DNA from: Piezodorus guildinii | Taxonomy: Eukaryota; Arthropoda; Insecta; Hemiptera; Pentatomidae | Direction of reading: 5' to 3' | NCBI GenBank assembly: GCA_023052935.1 | Contig: CM041294.1 | Location: 15,301,791 to 15,365,790 of the forward strand | DNA: 64,000 bases | In this document: in pieces, positions 45,144 to 56,471 of the stretch | Layout of the letters: every line of letters starts with the position of its first letter | How positions within the stretch are numbered: position 1 is the first letter of the stretch | Translations under genes and position numbers: made by a program | The notes under the pieces: model-generated | The model's input: only the letters and a program-made list of their open reading frames with translations | What the model was told of the DNA's origin: nothing | Databases searched by the model: none

Positions 45144-45618
45144 CTTTCCCTCTTCAATTATGTTGTATTTATGAGAAGAGATACGAAAAATAAAATATAT
45201 TTTGATCCTTCCAAGGACGAAGAAAAGAACATCAAAGTTATATCAATGAAATCGTTATCAATTGCATTTATCAGTGTTTATTAGTTTATTTTTAATCAAG
45301 GATTTGATGTATGCTATGATCGTAGTGAATAATTTCATTTATTAGTTAAAAGAATTATATTGGTCAAAACGAAAAATTCTTAATTAACTCATAGGTGGTC
45401 ATGTTTATATTTACAAACATTCTTCATTTTGTTTTCCAATACCTTCGTCATAAATATGTAAAATTACAAGATACTGCTATTTATTTTTCTCCTATCCCAT
45501 ATTAAATATAAATATATGAAGACCTAGTCCTTTTTATTTTTATTTACAAAAAAATAAACTGCTAATAATGCTATGACATATAATCTACTTTATAATAAAG
45601 ACTATTCATGTTTAGAAT

Positions 45619-45689
<71 letters not shown>

Positions 45690-45721
45690 ATGTATATTTA
45701 TGCAATAAAAAAAAAACAACT
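45144..45721. other. AT-rich DNA ending in an (AT)n microsatellite
   Basis: (AT)n with GT edges occupies 45621-45695. The frame over it is an artefact. Nothing else was recognised. Confidence 0.5.
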
Positions 45722-46090
45722 AATATCTGGTGAGTGAAACACACAATTTTCACATACCTTCGTTGTTAATATCAATTTAAAAACTTTTGTATGAAGTCTG
45801 ACTTAAAAAAAGTTTAAGGCATTACATGGAGTTTCAATAGAAACACGAGTTTCATTAAATAGTCTATTGTAATATTATCTACAACAATCAGTTAATTTTT
45901 TCTGCTTTTCATCGTTCTCCATTACCTTTTGCAATATTGTGTATAATTAATTATTTTTCTGAAATCTTTAATTATCTAAATTTATTATATCAGCAATGCG
46001 ACTTGGTTAGGATAGCACACAGGTGACCCTAAAACATGTTTTTTAAGTTAAGAACTGGATTTCGAAAAATTTTAATATTCTTTCCAGTAT
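45722..46090 (-). mobile_element. HINE copy, old and internally deleted
   Basis: It starts ATCTGGTGAGTGAAACACAC and TTTTCACATACC and runs through GTTTCATTAAATAGTC to ATTTCGAAAAATTTTAATATTC near 46080. About half of the interior is missing and the palindrome is lost. Confidence 0.72.
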
Positions 46091-46128
46091 GATATATGTA
46101 CACATAATTATAAAAATTCAAAAAAGTT

Positions 46129-46758
46129 TTTTTTTATATTTTTTTTTTATTCTTTTATTGATATTTACACAGTACAACAAGTAAATGAGCTATTTACATA
46201 ACATTGGCTTGGAAAGGTCTTGAGAAGAATCTACCCAGTGGTAGCACTTCAGAGTTTATTTTGTAAGCAGGTCTCGAGGCCACCGTCTTTTCAGACGCCT
46301 CGAAGGATTATCGGGAATATATGCCGATGAGAGGATACGGACAAGCGGGTTTGTATGGGAGGGTAATTTGGAATAAAAGGAGGAGTATCTTTTTTGGGCA
46401 ATTTCTGCAACGAGTGGGATATTCAGGTCTCTATGTATGAGTTTGTTGGTAACAAAGTACGGAGCGTCTAGGATTTGTCGAAGGATTTTGGATTGCAAGG
46501 ATTGGATGCGGGAGGAATTCGATGGTTTAGTGGAGCCCCATAGCTCTATGCCATAAGTCCAGATAGGTCTAATAATGGTTGTGTAAATGAGTTTTTTGAA
46601 GTATATAAGGAGTTTTGATCGTTTGTCAAGTAAGTGTTTTAATAGTCGATATCTACGAGCAGTTTCTTGTCGTTTAAGTCTTGTATGAGGATTCCATATG
46701 AGACGTTTGTCAAGATGAAGTCCAAGGTATCGTATTTGTTCTACAGTGATGAGTGGGG
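46129..46758 (-). mobile_element. Jockey-like LINE J1, copy F, with target duplication
   Basis: The 11 bp duplication TCAAAAAAGTT (46118-46128 and 46759-46769) flanks a 630 bp copy. The minus frame from 46758 to 46256 is open: TVEQIRYLGLHLDKRLIWNP, IRPIWTYGIELWGSTKPSNS and LKRRWPRDLLTK stop. The uninterrupted frame suggests it is young. Palm motifs and everything upstream are absent. Confidence 0.95.
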
Positions 46759-46769
46759 TCAAAAAAGTT

Positions 46770-47347
46770 AATAAAAAAAAATTGTCTATACGTGTATACA
46801 CATATATACATTTCTAAGGAATAAGGAATATGGTCCAGACGGTGGGCAGTGGATGAAATGGTTTAAAGATAGATGGGTAGTGTTGGAATAGGACCTTTGG
46901 GTTCGATTAGCTTTAATTATAATTTTAGTTTATCATATTAAAAATTAATATATAAATTACTATTTTTATAAATGAAAATTGGAATCAATATTTTTCGTTT
47001 TGATAATGAAATCCAACCCTTCTATTCTGGTGGACAGAAGGTAAGCGGTAGGATTGAAAACCATAAATTGGAATGAGATAAGGATCTTGGAGGTGAATTA
47101 ACAGAGCCACCGAGGGAACGTGGGGGTGCGAGAGCTCCTTTTGTGAGAGGATAATAACGAATAAGATAAAATGTAAAATAAGGCACCTGTTTATTACTCG
47201 TTTCCCCCTTCTCTCTGTCTCTCTTCCTCAAGGTTGTTATCTCTTATCTCTGTGCATGTTAATTTCTCGTTATGAAAAATCAGTTATTATATTTTTCCCT
47301 CTTTTTAGGAATTGCCTTGTCTATATAATTTAGAGGATATAGAGATC
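46770..47347. other. Single-copy DNA, no gene recognised
   Basis: Positions 47030-47160 are GC-richer. A minus frame (47231-47022) has no known domain. Confidence 0.3.
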
Positions 47348-47359
47348 ATATATACATAT

Positions 47360-48069
47360 TTTTTTATTTTATTTATTTATTTAAAGAAATTTACAACTGT
47401 ATTAAATAAATACAACAAGTAAATAGGCTTTATATATGATTAGTACACATGATAGTCCTGAGAAGAAACTACCCATTGGTAGCACTCCAATGTCTTATGT
47501 TAGAAGGTCTCTTGGCCATCTTCTTTTAAGGCGCCTCGGTGGGTTGTCGGGAATAGATATGGAGGAGAGGTCACGGATAAGCGTTTGAGTGGGCAGGGAG
47601 TTTGGAATGAAAAGAGGTATATCTGTAACGGGCCAAGTCTTCAACTAATGGGATATATTAGGTCTTTATGGATAATTTTATTTGTAACAAAGTATGGAGC
47701 ATTAAGGATTTTTCGAAGGATCTTGGATTGTAGGGATTGGATGCGAGAGGAATTTGATGGTTTAGTGGACCCCATAGCTCAATGCCATAGGTCCAAATAG
47801 GCCTGATAATTGTGATATAAATGAGTTTTTTGTAGTAAGTAGGAAGTTTTGAACGTTTGTCAAGTAAGTGTTGTAGTAATCTGTATCTACGAGCAGTTTC
47901 CTGTCGTTTCAGTCTAGTATGAGGATTCCATGTTAGGCGTTTGTCGAGGTGGAGTCCTAAGTACCGAATCTGTTCAACAGGAGTAAGTAGGATATTGTTA
48001 AAGGATACGGTGGGGCAGGAATTCATAGGCTTACGACGTAGAGTGAAGGTGATTTGATGGGATTTATAT
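47360..48069 (-). mobile_element. Jockey-like LINE J1, copy G, with target duplication
   Basis: The 12 bp duplication ATATATACATAT (47348-47359 and 48070-48081) flanks a 710 bp copy. The minus frame reads KSHQITFTLRRKPMNSCPTV, VEQIRYLGLHLDKRLTWNPH and IRPIWTYGIELWG, then a frameshift near 47780, followed by the C-terminus and a J1 3' UTR with TTTACAACTG. Confidence 0.95.
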
Positions 48070-48289
48070 ATATATACATATGAACAATTAAAAAATAAAA
48101 TAAATAAATTCAAATTATTTTTTATAGTATTAGTTCATTGTGTCCTCATAGTTATATTATCATATTAAATAGCTGTGTAGGAAATTAACTTGATACGTAT
48201 TAGTATGTATAAAGAGAACGAAATGAAACACAAACCAGAAATATAAAGTTTTAATTTATATTTAGGGAAAATTGGCAATCTAGACTGCT

Positions 48290-48870
48290 AAGTTCAAAAC
48301 GCAATATCTCCGCTAATATTTAGTCGATTTAAATATTTAAAAAAAAATTTAATATACCTCGGTGGTGTTCGGCGGATACCTTTTTTTTTTTTTTATTGAT
48401 TCTATAACTCTCTACACTCTTTTCTCTATCGTCAAAAATAACTGAGTTATGAGCTTATGTATGTGAAAAATATCTATTTTTTTTCTTTTCTTTTTTTATC
48501 TTTTATATAAATATTCGCGTTTTGTTGGTTGAAAAACACTAATAATTTTTTTTTTCTATCTTCAATAATAACCGAGTTATTAAATAAAATCCTTTTAATC
48601 GACCGCCATTATAAAACTAACTTGCTGATATCAACGTCTTGGAGTTCGAACCATCGTTGAATGGACTAGTATTTTTGTGGCGAATTTTAAAAAAATTGGT
48701 CCAGTAGTTTCGGAGATATGCTACGGATGGCGGACAAACGAATTTTTTTTTATTCGTTATTCGGATTCTACGCATCTTGAAACGTAAACCCTCAAATTTT
48801 GAGCAGGGGGAATTTATTTTGTTTTGTTTTTTGGTTGATTACGAAGGTTGATTTTTGAAAACAATAAACC
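48290..48870. mobile_element. R-family TIR element, left end missing
   Basis: It shares TTCAAAACGCAATATCTCC, GGTCCAGTAGTTTCGGAGAT, TTGAAACGTAAACCCTCAAA and the right end TTTTTGAAAACAATAAACC with the full R copy at 57375-58250. It is non-coding. The left TIR is not recognisable. Confidence 0.8.
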
Positions 48871-48879
48871 AAAACTATT

Positions 48880-49190
48880 CATGACACGCTTTAGCTTGTT
48901 CTCAAGCACCACAGGAAGACCACCGTACACCGGACAGCCGTAGTCGAAGTGGGAGAAAATGAGTGAGGAATCGAGGAGCTTACGCGTGGATTGTGGAAGA
49001 AGGTATCTGGAGCGATGAAAAAACTTCAGGGTACTTATAGATCTACGGGAAATTTTGGCAATATGAGGTTTCCAGGATAGGGATAGTAATTCCTAGATTT
49101 TTGACAAAGGAACTCTATGTAATAAGGTGATCATTTAGTAGTAAGGCTGGGAAGGTGGTATTAGATCTAAGAAGAGGACTGGAGCCAATA
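48880..49190 (-). mobile_element. L2/CR1-like LINE RT thumb fragment
   Basis: The minus strand gives WKPHIAKISRRSISTLKFFH, RSRYLLPQSTRKLLDSSLIF and SHFDYGCPVYGGLPVVLENK, with a frameshift upstream at VKNLGI. The NLGI...W..H......R......L and DYG.PVY patterns are the post-palm region of CR1/L2-type RTs. It abuts the R element directly. Confidence 0.78.
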
Positions 49191-49199
49191 TACAATAAT

Positions 49200-49360
49200 A
49201 TATATAGATCAATTGCAGTTTAGGAGCTAGAATAACAGCATTATATACCCAAGGTAGCGGTTTCGAACCCGTCAGGTGGTCCTAAGATTTTCAAAAGGGA
49301 GTAAAATGCCCTTGGTTATATTCTCCTTCGGGCTCCGGGGGAGTAAAATTGATGATTTTA
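49200..49360 (+). mobile_element. SINE S1, copy d, 5' head truncated
   Basis: A box B-like GGTTTCGAACCCG is followed by GGTGGTCCTAAGATTTT and GGGAGTAAAA, the S1 body, in the plus orientation. Box A is not recognisable. Confidence 0.6.
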
Positions 49361-49459
49361 CAATTTCGTTTTAACTAAAATATCTCTAACAATAATTTGA
49401 ATTAAATGGTCTAAGAAATTAGATAGTTCTCCTCAATGGAAGTACTATTCATTTTTTTA

Positions 49460-50742
49460 ATTTTTATTCAGTTTACTTCCAATATGCTCAACAATTTTTG
49501 AAAAACTAATTTACAAGCGCTTAATCGACATACTTACTGACAAAAAAATATTACCCGAACATCAATTTGGATTCCGATCACAACACTCTACCATACACCA
49601 ATTACACAGAGTCACAGATTATATTTCAGTCGCATTAGAAGAACGACTATATGCTACTGGCGTATTCCTGGATGTAGCACAGGCATTTGACAAGGTATTA
49701 TATTATGATCTCAATCTGGCACTGTGGCCTACTTTACAAACTCAGATCTTTTCTTCCTTCTACCTACTATCTCATACTTCTTTCCTTTCTATCCGATAGA
49801 TATTTTTATGTCCGGCAGGGCTCAGAGGTCTCTTCTATCCTACCAATCAAGGCCGGTGTCCCACAGGGGTCAATTCTTGCACCGTTACTATACATTATAT
49901 ACACACATGATATACCAATCTGTCCAAACGCAATACTAGCAACTTACGACATCACTCAGACTTCAATGACTCTGCAACATTACTTACTACAGCTACAGGA
50001 CTATTTTAAACAATAGAAGATAAAACTGAAAAATCTCAACACATTACCTTCACTCTCAGACACGATACCTGTCCTCCAGTTTACATGAATAATGAACCTA
50101 CTCCACAGACTAACACAGTTAATTACTTAGGACTCACCTTTGACAGAAGAATGACCTGGGGCCCACACGTTTATGCCTAACCAGGAGATTGAAACTGTTG
50201 TACTCTATTCTTCATAAACGATCCACACTGAAAATTAGACAACGACTGAATACTTATACCGGCCTTTTAAAACCATTATGGACATACGCATCTCAAATTT
50301 TCAGAACCGCTAAAAAGACTCACATTAAAAAAATACAGACTTTTCAATCGAAAACGTTAAGACTAATAACACGATCACCTTGGTACGTGAGTAACAAAAC
50401 TTTACATACAGACCTGCATATACCTACTGTTCAAGACTACATTCATACTTCATACAAGAGATACCATGACAAACTTCACGGACATTAAAACACACTCATT
50501 CAAAACATGGCGACAACGGGCTTGCCGGAACTCACCAGAAGAAGGCTGAAAAGGAGCTGGTTAAGGGATCTCCTTGTTTAAAACTTATGATTTTCACGTT
50601 AGGAGGAGGTGCCGCTGGGTACTGACCTCCCTCATGCCTGGCATGCCAGCTCTTACAATATATATACAGCGCATTTGCTTATTGTCGCGGAAAAGTGACA
50701 GGTGTAGATTACAATAAATAAAGATAAAAAAAAAAAAATATT
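49460..50742 (+). mobile_element. Jockey-like LINE J3, copy B
   Basis: This is the longest RT relic here. It reads KLIYKRLIDILTDKKILPEH and QFGFRSQHSTIHQLHRVTDY, motif A FLDVAQAFDKV (about 49665-49697), motif B AGVPQGSILAPLLY (about 49852-49895), and then ILATYDITQTSMTLQHY. The YADD box and a few neighbours have been deleted, so catalysis is impossible. Thumb and C-terminus follow (LLKPLWTYASQIFRTAKKTH, NKTLHTDLHIP, LKRSWLRDLLV). The poly(A) tail is at 50727-50741. No clear target duplication was found. Confidence 0.93.
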
Positions 50743-50814
50743 CGAAGTAATATTCTGTAATATTTTTTCGATAAATATCAGGCTGTTTTACAAAAGAAAT
50801 TCTTGGATATATTT

Positions 50815-51475
50815 TTTTAAAACAATTTATTTAATCCAGTCATCGCGACGTTTCAGCCTCTAGGGCCATTATCAAGCTTCTGTAATCAATTAAAGTCTCA
50901 TTGCATTTATTATACATTTTCAACAATTCAATTACAACAACATATAATAAATTATTTTTAATAATTATGTCACCTACCATGCATATCCATGTTAATTATT
51001 TTTTCATTTCACCGCTTTTCAGCAGCGTCGTCATAATTTTTTTAAAATGTCATTTTTAAAAAAAAACCTGTATTCAAAAATATCATATTATATTCATCAT
51101 CAATTGAAAAAGGGGATCTATTTATTCAAAAAAGAAAAGAAACATTTTTTCCAACTTACTTAACAGTTTTCGGCCGCCTTTTAGGTGTTCTCGTGTGCGA
51201 CTGAACTTGGGGTGGGGATGCCAAAGGATTTATATATTTACTCTCTCGATAGTACTTGCATAAAAGGTGTTTAGGTTGTCAACGTCTGTTTGGTGGTTAA
51301 CTGATTTTTCTAAATTTTTTGTTATATAAATTGATTCTATGATTCTCCGTTTATTTATGTTTTCTTCCTTATGTAGGACCGAAATATTATCAAAAACGGC
51401 CTGATATTTATCGAACAAATATTCAAACAAAAGAACAATTACGACAATGATGAGAAAAATTTAATATTTTTTTTT
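50815..51475 (-). mobile_element. Penelope-like element relic with endonuclease C-terminus
   Basis: The minus frame from 51430 to 51230 reads FDNISVLHKEENINKRRIIE, SIYITKNLEKSVNHQTDVDN and LNTFYASTI. The pattern F(D/E)N..IL.(K/R)E.....R...ES..I......N.Q.D...L...Y is the C-terminal end of the Penelope GIY-YIG endonuclease. About 350 bp downstream on the same strand the box series TTGATAA-GGCC-GGCT-GAAACGTC occurs (50882-50844). The RT part is absent. Confidence 0.78.
50844..50885 (-). ncRNA. Degenerate hammerhead-like motif of the Penelope relic
   Basis: On the minus strand TTGATAA replaces CTGATGA. A GCC-CTAGA-GGC stem follows, then GAAACGTC. Two core bases are changed, so this copy should be inactive. 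Its value is that it ties the motif to a Penelope coding relic 350 bp upstream. Confidence 0.4.
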
Positions 51476-52208
51476 TTAGTAGAGAGGGAGGAATTTTTTC
51501 TTCTTTATATTTTACATGATTTAGAAATTAATTTATAATGTATTGTTTATTTATTTGATGTTGGTCTGATATAAGGCCAATACCAATATAAGCTTTCCTA
51601 AATACCTTAAAACAGAATTATGTTTATGTGTTGAGATATGTCTTCGTCTGAAACAGCTGTTGTCTCATTTGTTGTGTCTTTATGAAGACAATCCTGCTGG
51701 GGCAGTAGACTCATTACGGGAACCTCCTCCTAGACACAATAAACAATTTCGTTAGAGCTAACGATCCTTGCGGAAGTTGCACCGGAGATCCCCCCGAAGA
51801 ACGAGGGATATTGTTTCGCCAAGCTAATAGCCAGCCATCCTCATCAGATGCTACAAGAAGATGACAACTGCTCGGAATTAATTCAGATCGCCGCCAAGGA
51901 CATTACAGCCCAAGTTGGAAGCTAATGGTTATTGCGTCCCACATCTGGCCGACACCTGGTGTCCCCTCTTCGCCTTTTTTATCTGTCATCATCGGCTGAC
52001 TATCATTAGCTAGTGATGCTTGGGTGTCATCACCACCCTCGGCTGTGTGACCTGCCTGCATAAACAACTCGACGTCTTGGGGTAGTATCCCTAGGTCTGT
52101 CATCGAGGCAGGGTACGTGGCTAAGCGGCTCAATGTATTCCTCCAAGAGATTCGAAAATAATGATTATATAATATCCAAAATATTTCTTGCTTAGTTCGA
52201 AATTTGTA
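51476..52208. other. GC-richer single-copy island with an unassigned frame
   Basis: Positions 51640-52150 are the most GC-rich, least repetitive stretch in this half. A minus frame (52133-51903) reads TDLGILPQDVELFMQAGHTA and GGDDTQASLANDSQPMMTDK, an acidic, polar composition unlike the TE frames. No domain or splice site is convincing, so it could be a chance frame in a conserved non-coding island. Confidence 0.35.
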
Positions 52209-52213
52209 TTTAC

Positions 52214-52220
<7 letters not shown>

Positions 52221-52246
<26 letters not shown>

Positions 52247-53180
52247 TTCGTATATATTACAATTTGTCATAATAGACAATAATAATAGTGCTACAGGATC
52301 TCATTCATACAATATTTACAATATAAATAAAAGGAAAGTCAAATTACATAAAATAAAATCAAAATAAATAAACGTATACAATAACAAAATTAAGTAGACA
52401 AAATAAATACAAATAAATGAAGTTAACAAATAAATAAACAAAACATGTCACATTCATACCTATGTACAATATTTACAATCAGCTCGGGAACCCCAGACGG
52501 GGCTTGTCCCCCCACTTGTGGAAGAACAAGCAGAGTCAAAAGGATCCCAGCGCCTCCCTCTCAGCCGCATCACTGGTGAGAGCCAGCGGAAGCTAAGTGA
52601 GGGCGCCATAGCCACAATCACACCGCACATGAGAGGAGAATCTGACCAGTGTCAGAACTCCAGAATAGATGTTTACAATATGTCTCGGGGCCACTGCCGT
52701 TTCAACCTTCTAGGAGGGTTGTATGGATGAGTGGAGCTGGATAGGGATTGTGCTAGAGGATTAGGATGATGAATGAGGTTCTGGTGGAATTTGGAAAATT
52801 TAGATGGAATCAGGTCTGAAATAAATGGAACATTAAGGTCGTGGTGTAAGGTATAGTTGGAGACATAATAAGGAGCATTTACTATTGTTCGGAGGACTTT
52901 GGATTGAAAGGATTGAATGCGTTTGATGTTAGAACGTTTGGCTGTCCCCCATAGTTCAAGTCCGTAGGTCCACATTGGTTTCAGTATTGTCTTGTAAAGT
53001 AATAATTTGTTGTCAACTGTAAGCTTAGATTTTCTGTTTAGTAGTCTGTATGACTGTCCGAATCGTCTGTTGAGTTCTTTTCGTTTAAGTCTTGTATGTG
53101 GGTTCCAGGTCAATCTTTTGTCTAGTAGTAAGCCAAGATACCGGACTGTGTCTGAGGAAGGAAGCTGTATGGAATTGAAA
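52221..53180 (-). mobile_element. Jockey-like LINE J2, copy B, with target duplication
   Basis: The 12 bp duplication ATTTACAAAATT (52209-52220 and 53181-53192) flanks a 960 bp copy with a 25+ base poly(A) tail. The minus frame 53113-52673 is open: TWNPHTRLKRKELNRRFGQS, LKPMWTYGLELWGTAKRSNI, KVLRTIVNAPYYVSNYTLHH and LKRQWPRDIL. The 3' UTR holds CACTTGTGG and GATCCCAGCGCC words. It is the best J2 reference in the window. Confidence 0.96.
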
Positions 53181-53209
53181 ATTTACAAAATTAAAAATAT
53201 CAGAATATT

Positions 53210-54920
53210 ACTTTCACTTACCTATATATGAAATATATAGTAAGGGAAAGTATTGTGATTGTGAAAAATTCCGAATTCCAATTTTCAACGGAAATACACG
53301 TTTAAGGGTCCCCTAATATATATAATATATAAGACAGTACTGAAACCTATATGGACCTACGGACTTGAACTATGGGGGACAATTAAACATTCTAACATCA
53401 AACGTATCCAATCCTTCCAATCCAAAGTCCTCCGAACAATAGTTAATGCTCCTTATTACGTTACCAACCGTACCCTACACCATGACCTTAATATTCCATT
53501 TATTTTAGACCTGGTACCATCCAAATTCCCTAAATTCCATCATAACCTTCTTCATCATCCTAATCCCCTTGCTCAATCGCTTTCCAGCTCCACCCATCCC
53601 TACATCCTCCTCGAAGAGTGAAACGGAAGTGGCCCCGCGACGTTTTGTAAACATTTATCTGGAGTTCTGGCACTGGTCAAATCCTCCACTCATGTACTGT
53701 ATGTTTGTGGCTATTCCGCCCTAGCTCGGCCTCCACTGGCTTACACCAGTGAAGCGCTGGGTGAGAGGCGCTGAGATCTCTTTGATTCGGCTTCTCCCCC
53801 TTGTGGAGGGAGCAGCCGAGTCTAGGGTCCCTTTAGCAGATTTTATATATTGTATATAGTTTAGTTTGTTTGTATGATTTTATTTATATATTTATTGTAT
53901 TGTCTCAATTATAGGTTGTTGTTTGTTTTGTTTTTTTATTTTGTTTTATTTTATTGTACATATAAATGATTTTTTTTTCTATCTTATGTAATTTGACTTT
54001 ATCGTTATTTTCTGTAAATATTGTATGAATGTGGTCCTGTATCTCTGTTACTATCGTTGATTCTGAAACAGATTGTAATATTTCTCAATAAATAAATATT
54101 TATATAAGGGTCCCCTGAGTCCAAATGACCAATTTCCGCAAAAAGGTCTGGGTGTTCGTGGTAACTCTACCGCGAAAACGAAAAGTCCTATGGTACTGAA
54201 ATTTCATATTTAGAACACCTATACGCTCGAGATGTTACAAAAACTTTTTCATTAAAATCATCTAACCAGAAGAGCCATTTTATACCATGCATTTTGCACC
54301 TTTTATGATTTTCTCGAAATCGGCTCCAACGATTTTGATTAAACTCTATATATCGATGGAAAATTTGATGGGCTTTAATATGATGTAGGTTTCATTCGGA
54401 ATAAAATGGTCTGACCGGGCTTAAATGCCGATATTTTACATTTTCTTCCTCTAAAGTACCTTTAATTTTGTAGATTTAAAAAAAAAAAATAGAACATCAA
54501 GTTATTAACATTGACAAATAACGGGTAAATATGCAAGTTGAGCAATTTTGATAAACAATTAAAGGAGAAAAGTACAGATATATTTTTTTTTAATGAATTT
54601 TGAATACAATTTGAATACAAGAATAGTAATATAGTAGTATAAGTATAAGTATAATATACCGTTGGATAGCTAAATATTTTAGAAAAAATATTATCTAATA
54701 AACGGAATTTTAAAGGTTTATGGAGAGTGAAAAGCCGATAAAACAAACTGATTGTAGTAGATAAAAATATAATAGATTATTTAATAAAATATATGTTTCT
54801 ATTGAAATTCAAAATAATTAATTCTCTAGCAATTTATTCTTATCTTTGAATTTCTTTAAAAATTCTGAAATTGATTTTAACAACGGTTGTAAGTGAGAGT
54901 CGTGTGTTGCGTTCACCAGA
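53210..54920 (+). mobile_element. HINE copy split by a J2 insertion
   Basis: It starts ACTTTCACTTACCTATATATG and is interrupted after AAGGGTCCCCT (53304-53314). It resumes with the same 11 bases at 54106-54116, and continues to GTAAGTGAGAGTCGTGTG, TTGCG and TTCACCAGA at 54920. The duplicated AAGGGTCCCCT is a target-site duplication made by J2. Confidence 0.94.
53315..54104 (+). mobile_element. Jockey-like LINE J2, copy C, nested in a HINE
   Basis: The broken RT C-terminus reads LKPIWTYGLELWGTIKHSNI, KVLRTIVNAPYYVTNRTLHH and PFILDLVPSKFPKF, then a frameshift near 53600. The 3' UTR is the complete J2 type with CACCAGTGAAGCGCTGGGTG, CCACTGGC and CTCAATAAATAAATA at the 3' end. The target duplication is described with the host HINE. 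Confidence 0.94.
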
Positions 54921-54943
54921 TTTTTTAATAATAATATTTTATT

Positions 54944-54976
54944 AAATACTTTCTCTCTGTCTCTCACTCTCTATCA

Positions 54977-55014
<38 letters not shown>
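54944..55014. repeat. (CT)n-(AT)n microsatellite
   Basis: A compound CT then AT dinucleotide array lies immediately right of the HINE end. Confidence 0.95.
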
Positions 55015-55015
<1 letters not shown>

Positions 55016-55613
55016 TATAAAAGTATAATTGACACTATATAAAAATAGATAATAAATAACACTACATATTACAGCATGGACGGTATTTAGAGTGATATTG
55101 AAACTGTTTGCAGATCGAAAACAAGGTTAGCATTTTTATTGATTAAAGCATTATTTCAGCATTTTTTTTTATTTTTAAGAATCACCAATAGGTTTGCACT
55201 TGTGAAAATGGCAGGCTCAAGAAAATCTGCGGATTAGCCGGTAGGGCTGGGTTATTGCCACCTGTTATAGACGGCAATAAAGTTGAGGTATTGTCCCCAT
55301 AAAGCCTTTATTACCGCCCTATAAATACATTGTCTTAATACTTTAGCAGACCATCTCCTGTCCCACCTTGATCTATGTCGGCAATTGGTTCTTATCAATA
55401 AATCCCGTGGATTGGTCTTCGGGAACGTTTTCACCATTATCACCTCCTCACTGATTGGTTTTATGATGGATAGTTAGATTTTTGAAATATTATTATGCTT
55501 TTTACTACTTCATGTGGGTCATTATATTTAATTTACATTTTTGATTATAATTTTTATTTACAATATTCACCCATCGATTCTTACTTATGTGATGATTAGC
55601 ATTGATGCATTGT
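55015..55613. other. Single-copy DNA, no gene recognised
   Basis: Positions 55230-55460 are GC-richer, with a minus frame (55443-55252) of no known family. The remainder is AT-rich. Confidence 0.3.
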
Positions 55614-55624
55614 TCGTGTATTTT

Positions 55625-55895
55625 GTTTGTTTATTTATTTAACGTCACTTTATGCTACTATGGCTAATCGGTGGGAGTCCTTTAATTTTGCCTATCCAGG
55701 TTTTATTAGGATAGGGATCTTTATACCTGACATCGCACAGGCTCGGGACTACCTTTTAACGTTCCCTCCGAAGGACGACATGACTAAGGATTTTTTACTT
55801 CCATTACAAAATCCTAGGACCACTTGCGGGTTGGAACCCGTGACCTTTGGCATAGGAGGCTGTTGTGCTAACCACCTAGCTACAAGTGGTCCCGC
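55625..55895 (-). mobile_element. tRNA-derived SINE S1, copy c, full length
   Basis: The 11 bp duplication TCGTGTATTTT (55614-55624 and 55896-55906) flanks a 271 bp element. On the minus strand the head has GGGACCACTTGTAGCTAGGT, box A TAGCTAGGTGGTTAGCA, box B GGTTCCAACCC and CAAGTGGTCC. The last pairs with the start as an acceptor-like stem. The body follows and the tail is AAATAAATAAACAAAC. The plus-strand 93-residue frame over it is an artefact. It defines the S1 family. Confidence 0.93.
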
Positions 55896-55906
55896 TCGTG
55901 TATTTT

Positions 55907-56034
55907 AAATTAAGCTTCTAAATGTACAGAATGCCCGACTCGAAAAATATTAAGGCCTTACCAGAAAATATTCTGGTATTTTCATTTTTTAAACATAGTT
56001 CATCGATTCCCCTCATAAGGAGGCAGAACATAAA

Positions 56035-56075
<41 letters not shown>

Positions 56076-56254
56076 TTATGCTTGGTCGAGACAAATGAAT
56101 TAAAAAAAAGGAAAAGGTTAAGAAGAAACAACACTCACGGTTCCAGAAACAATACTGCTTGATTCATGAAAGTAATCCTCCTTTTATATGTTTGGGATGT
56201 TGTTTACATCCCAAGATGGTATTAAGGCTAATACTGCCCGACTCCTATCCTTAA

Positions 56255-56331
<77 letters not shown>

Positions 56332-56471
56332 TTTTCCTTTTAATGATTATTGTTATTTTGGGTTTAAAAGTATATAATCCCTTTTATTTTTCCTTATTTA
56401 GTAGTTGTATTTTATGTTATTTGGTTTTTGTTAATGTATATCAGTATGCTCATGATATTAAGGTAATAAGT
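55907..56471. other. AT-rich DNA with two long (AT)n arrays
   Basis: (AT)n arrays occupy about 56038-56073 and 56257-56324. Between them lies unremarkable unique sequence. Confidence 0.6.

Noticed and set aside
55627..55908. 93-residue frame resembling a small protein
   Set aside because: It lies exactly over the antisense of a tRNA-derived SINE with its own target duplication.
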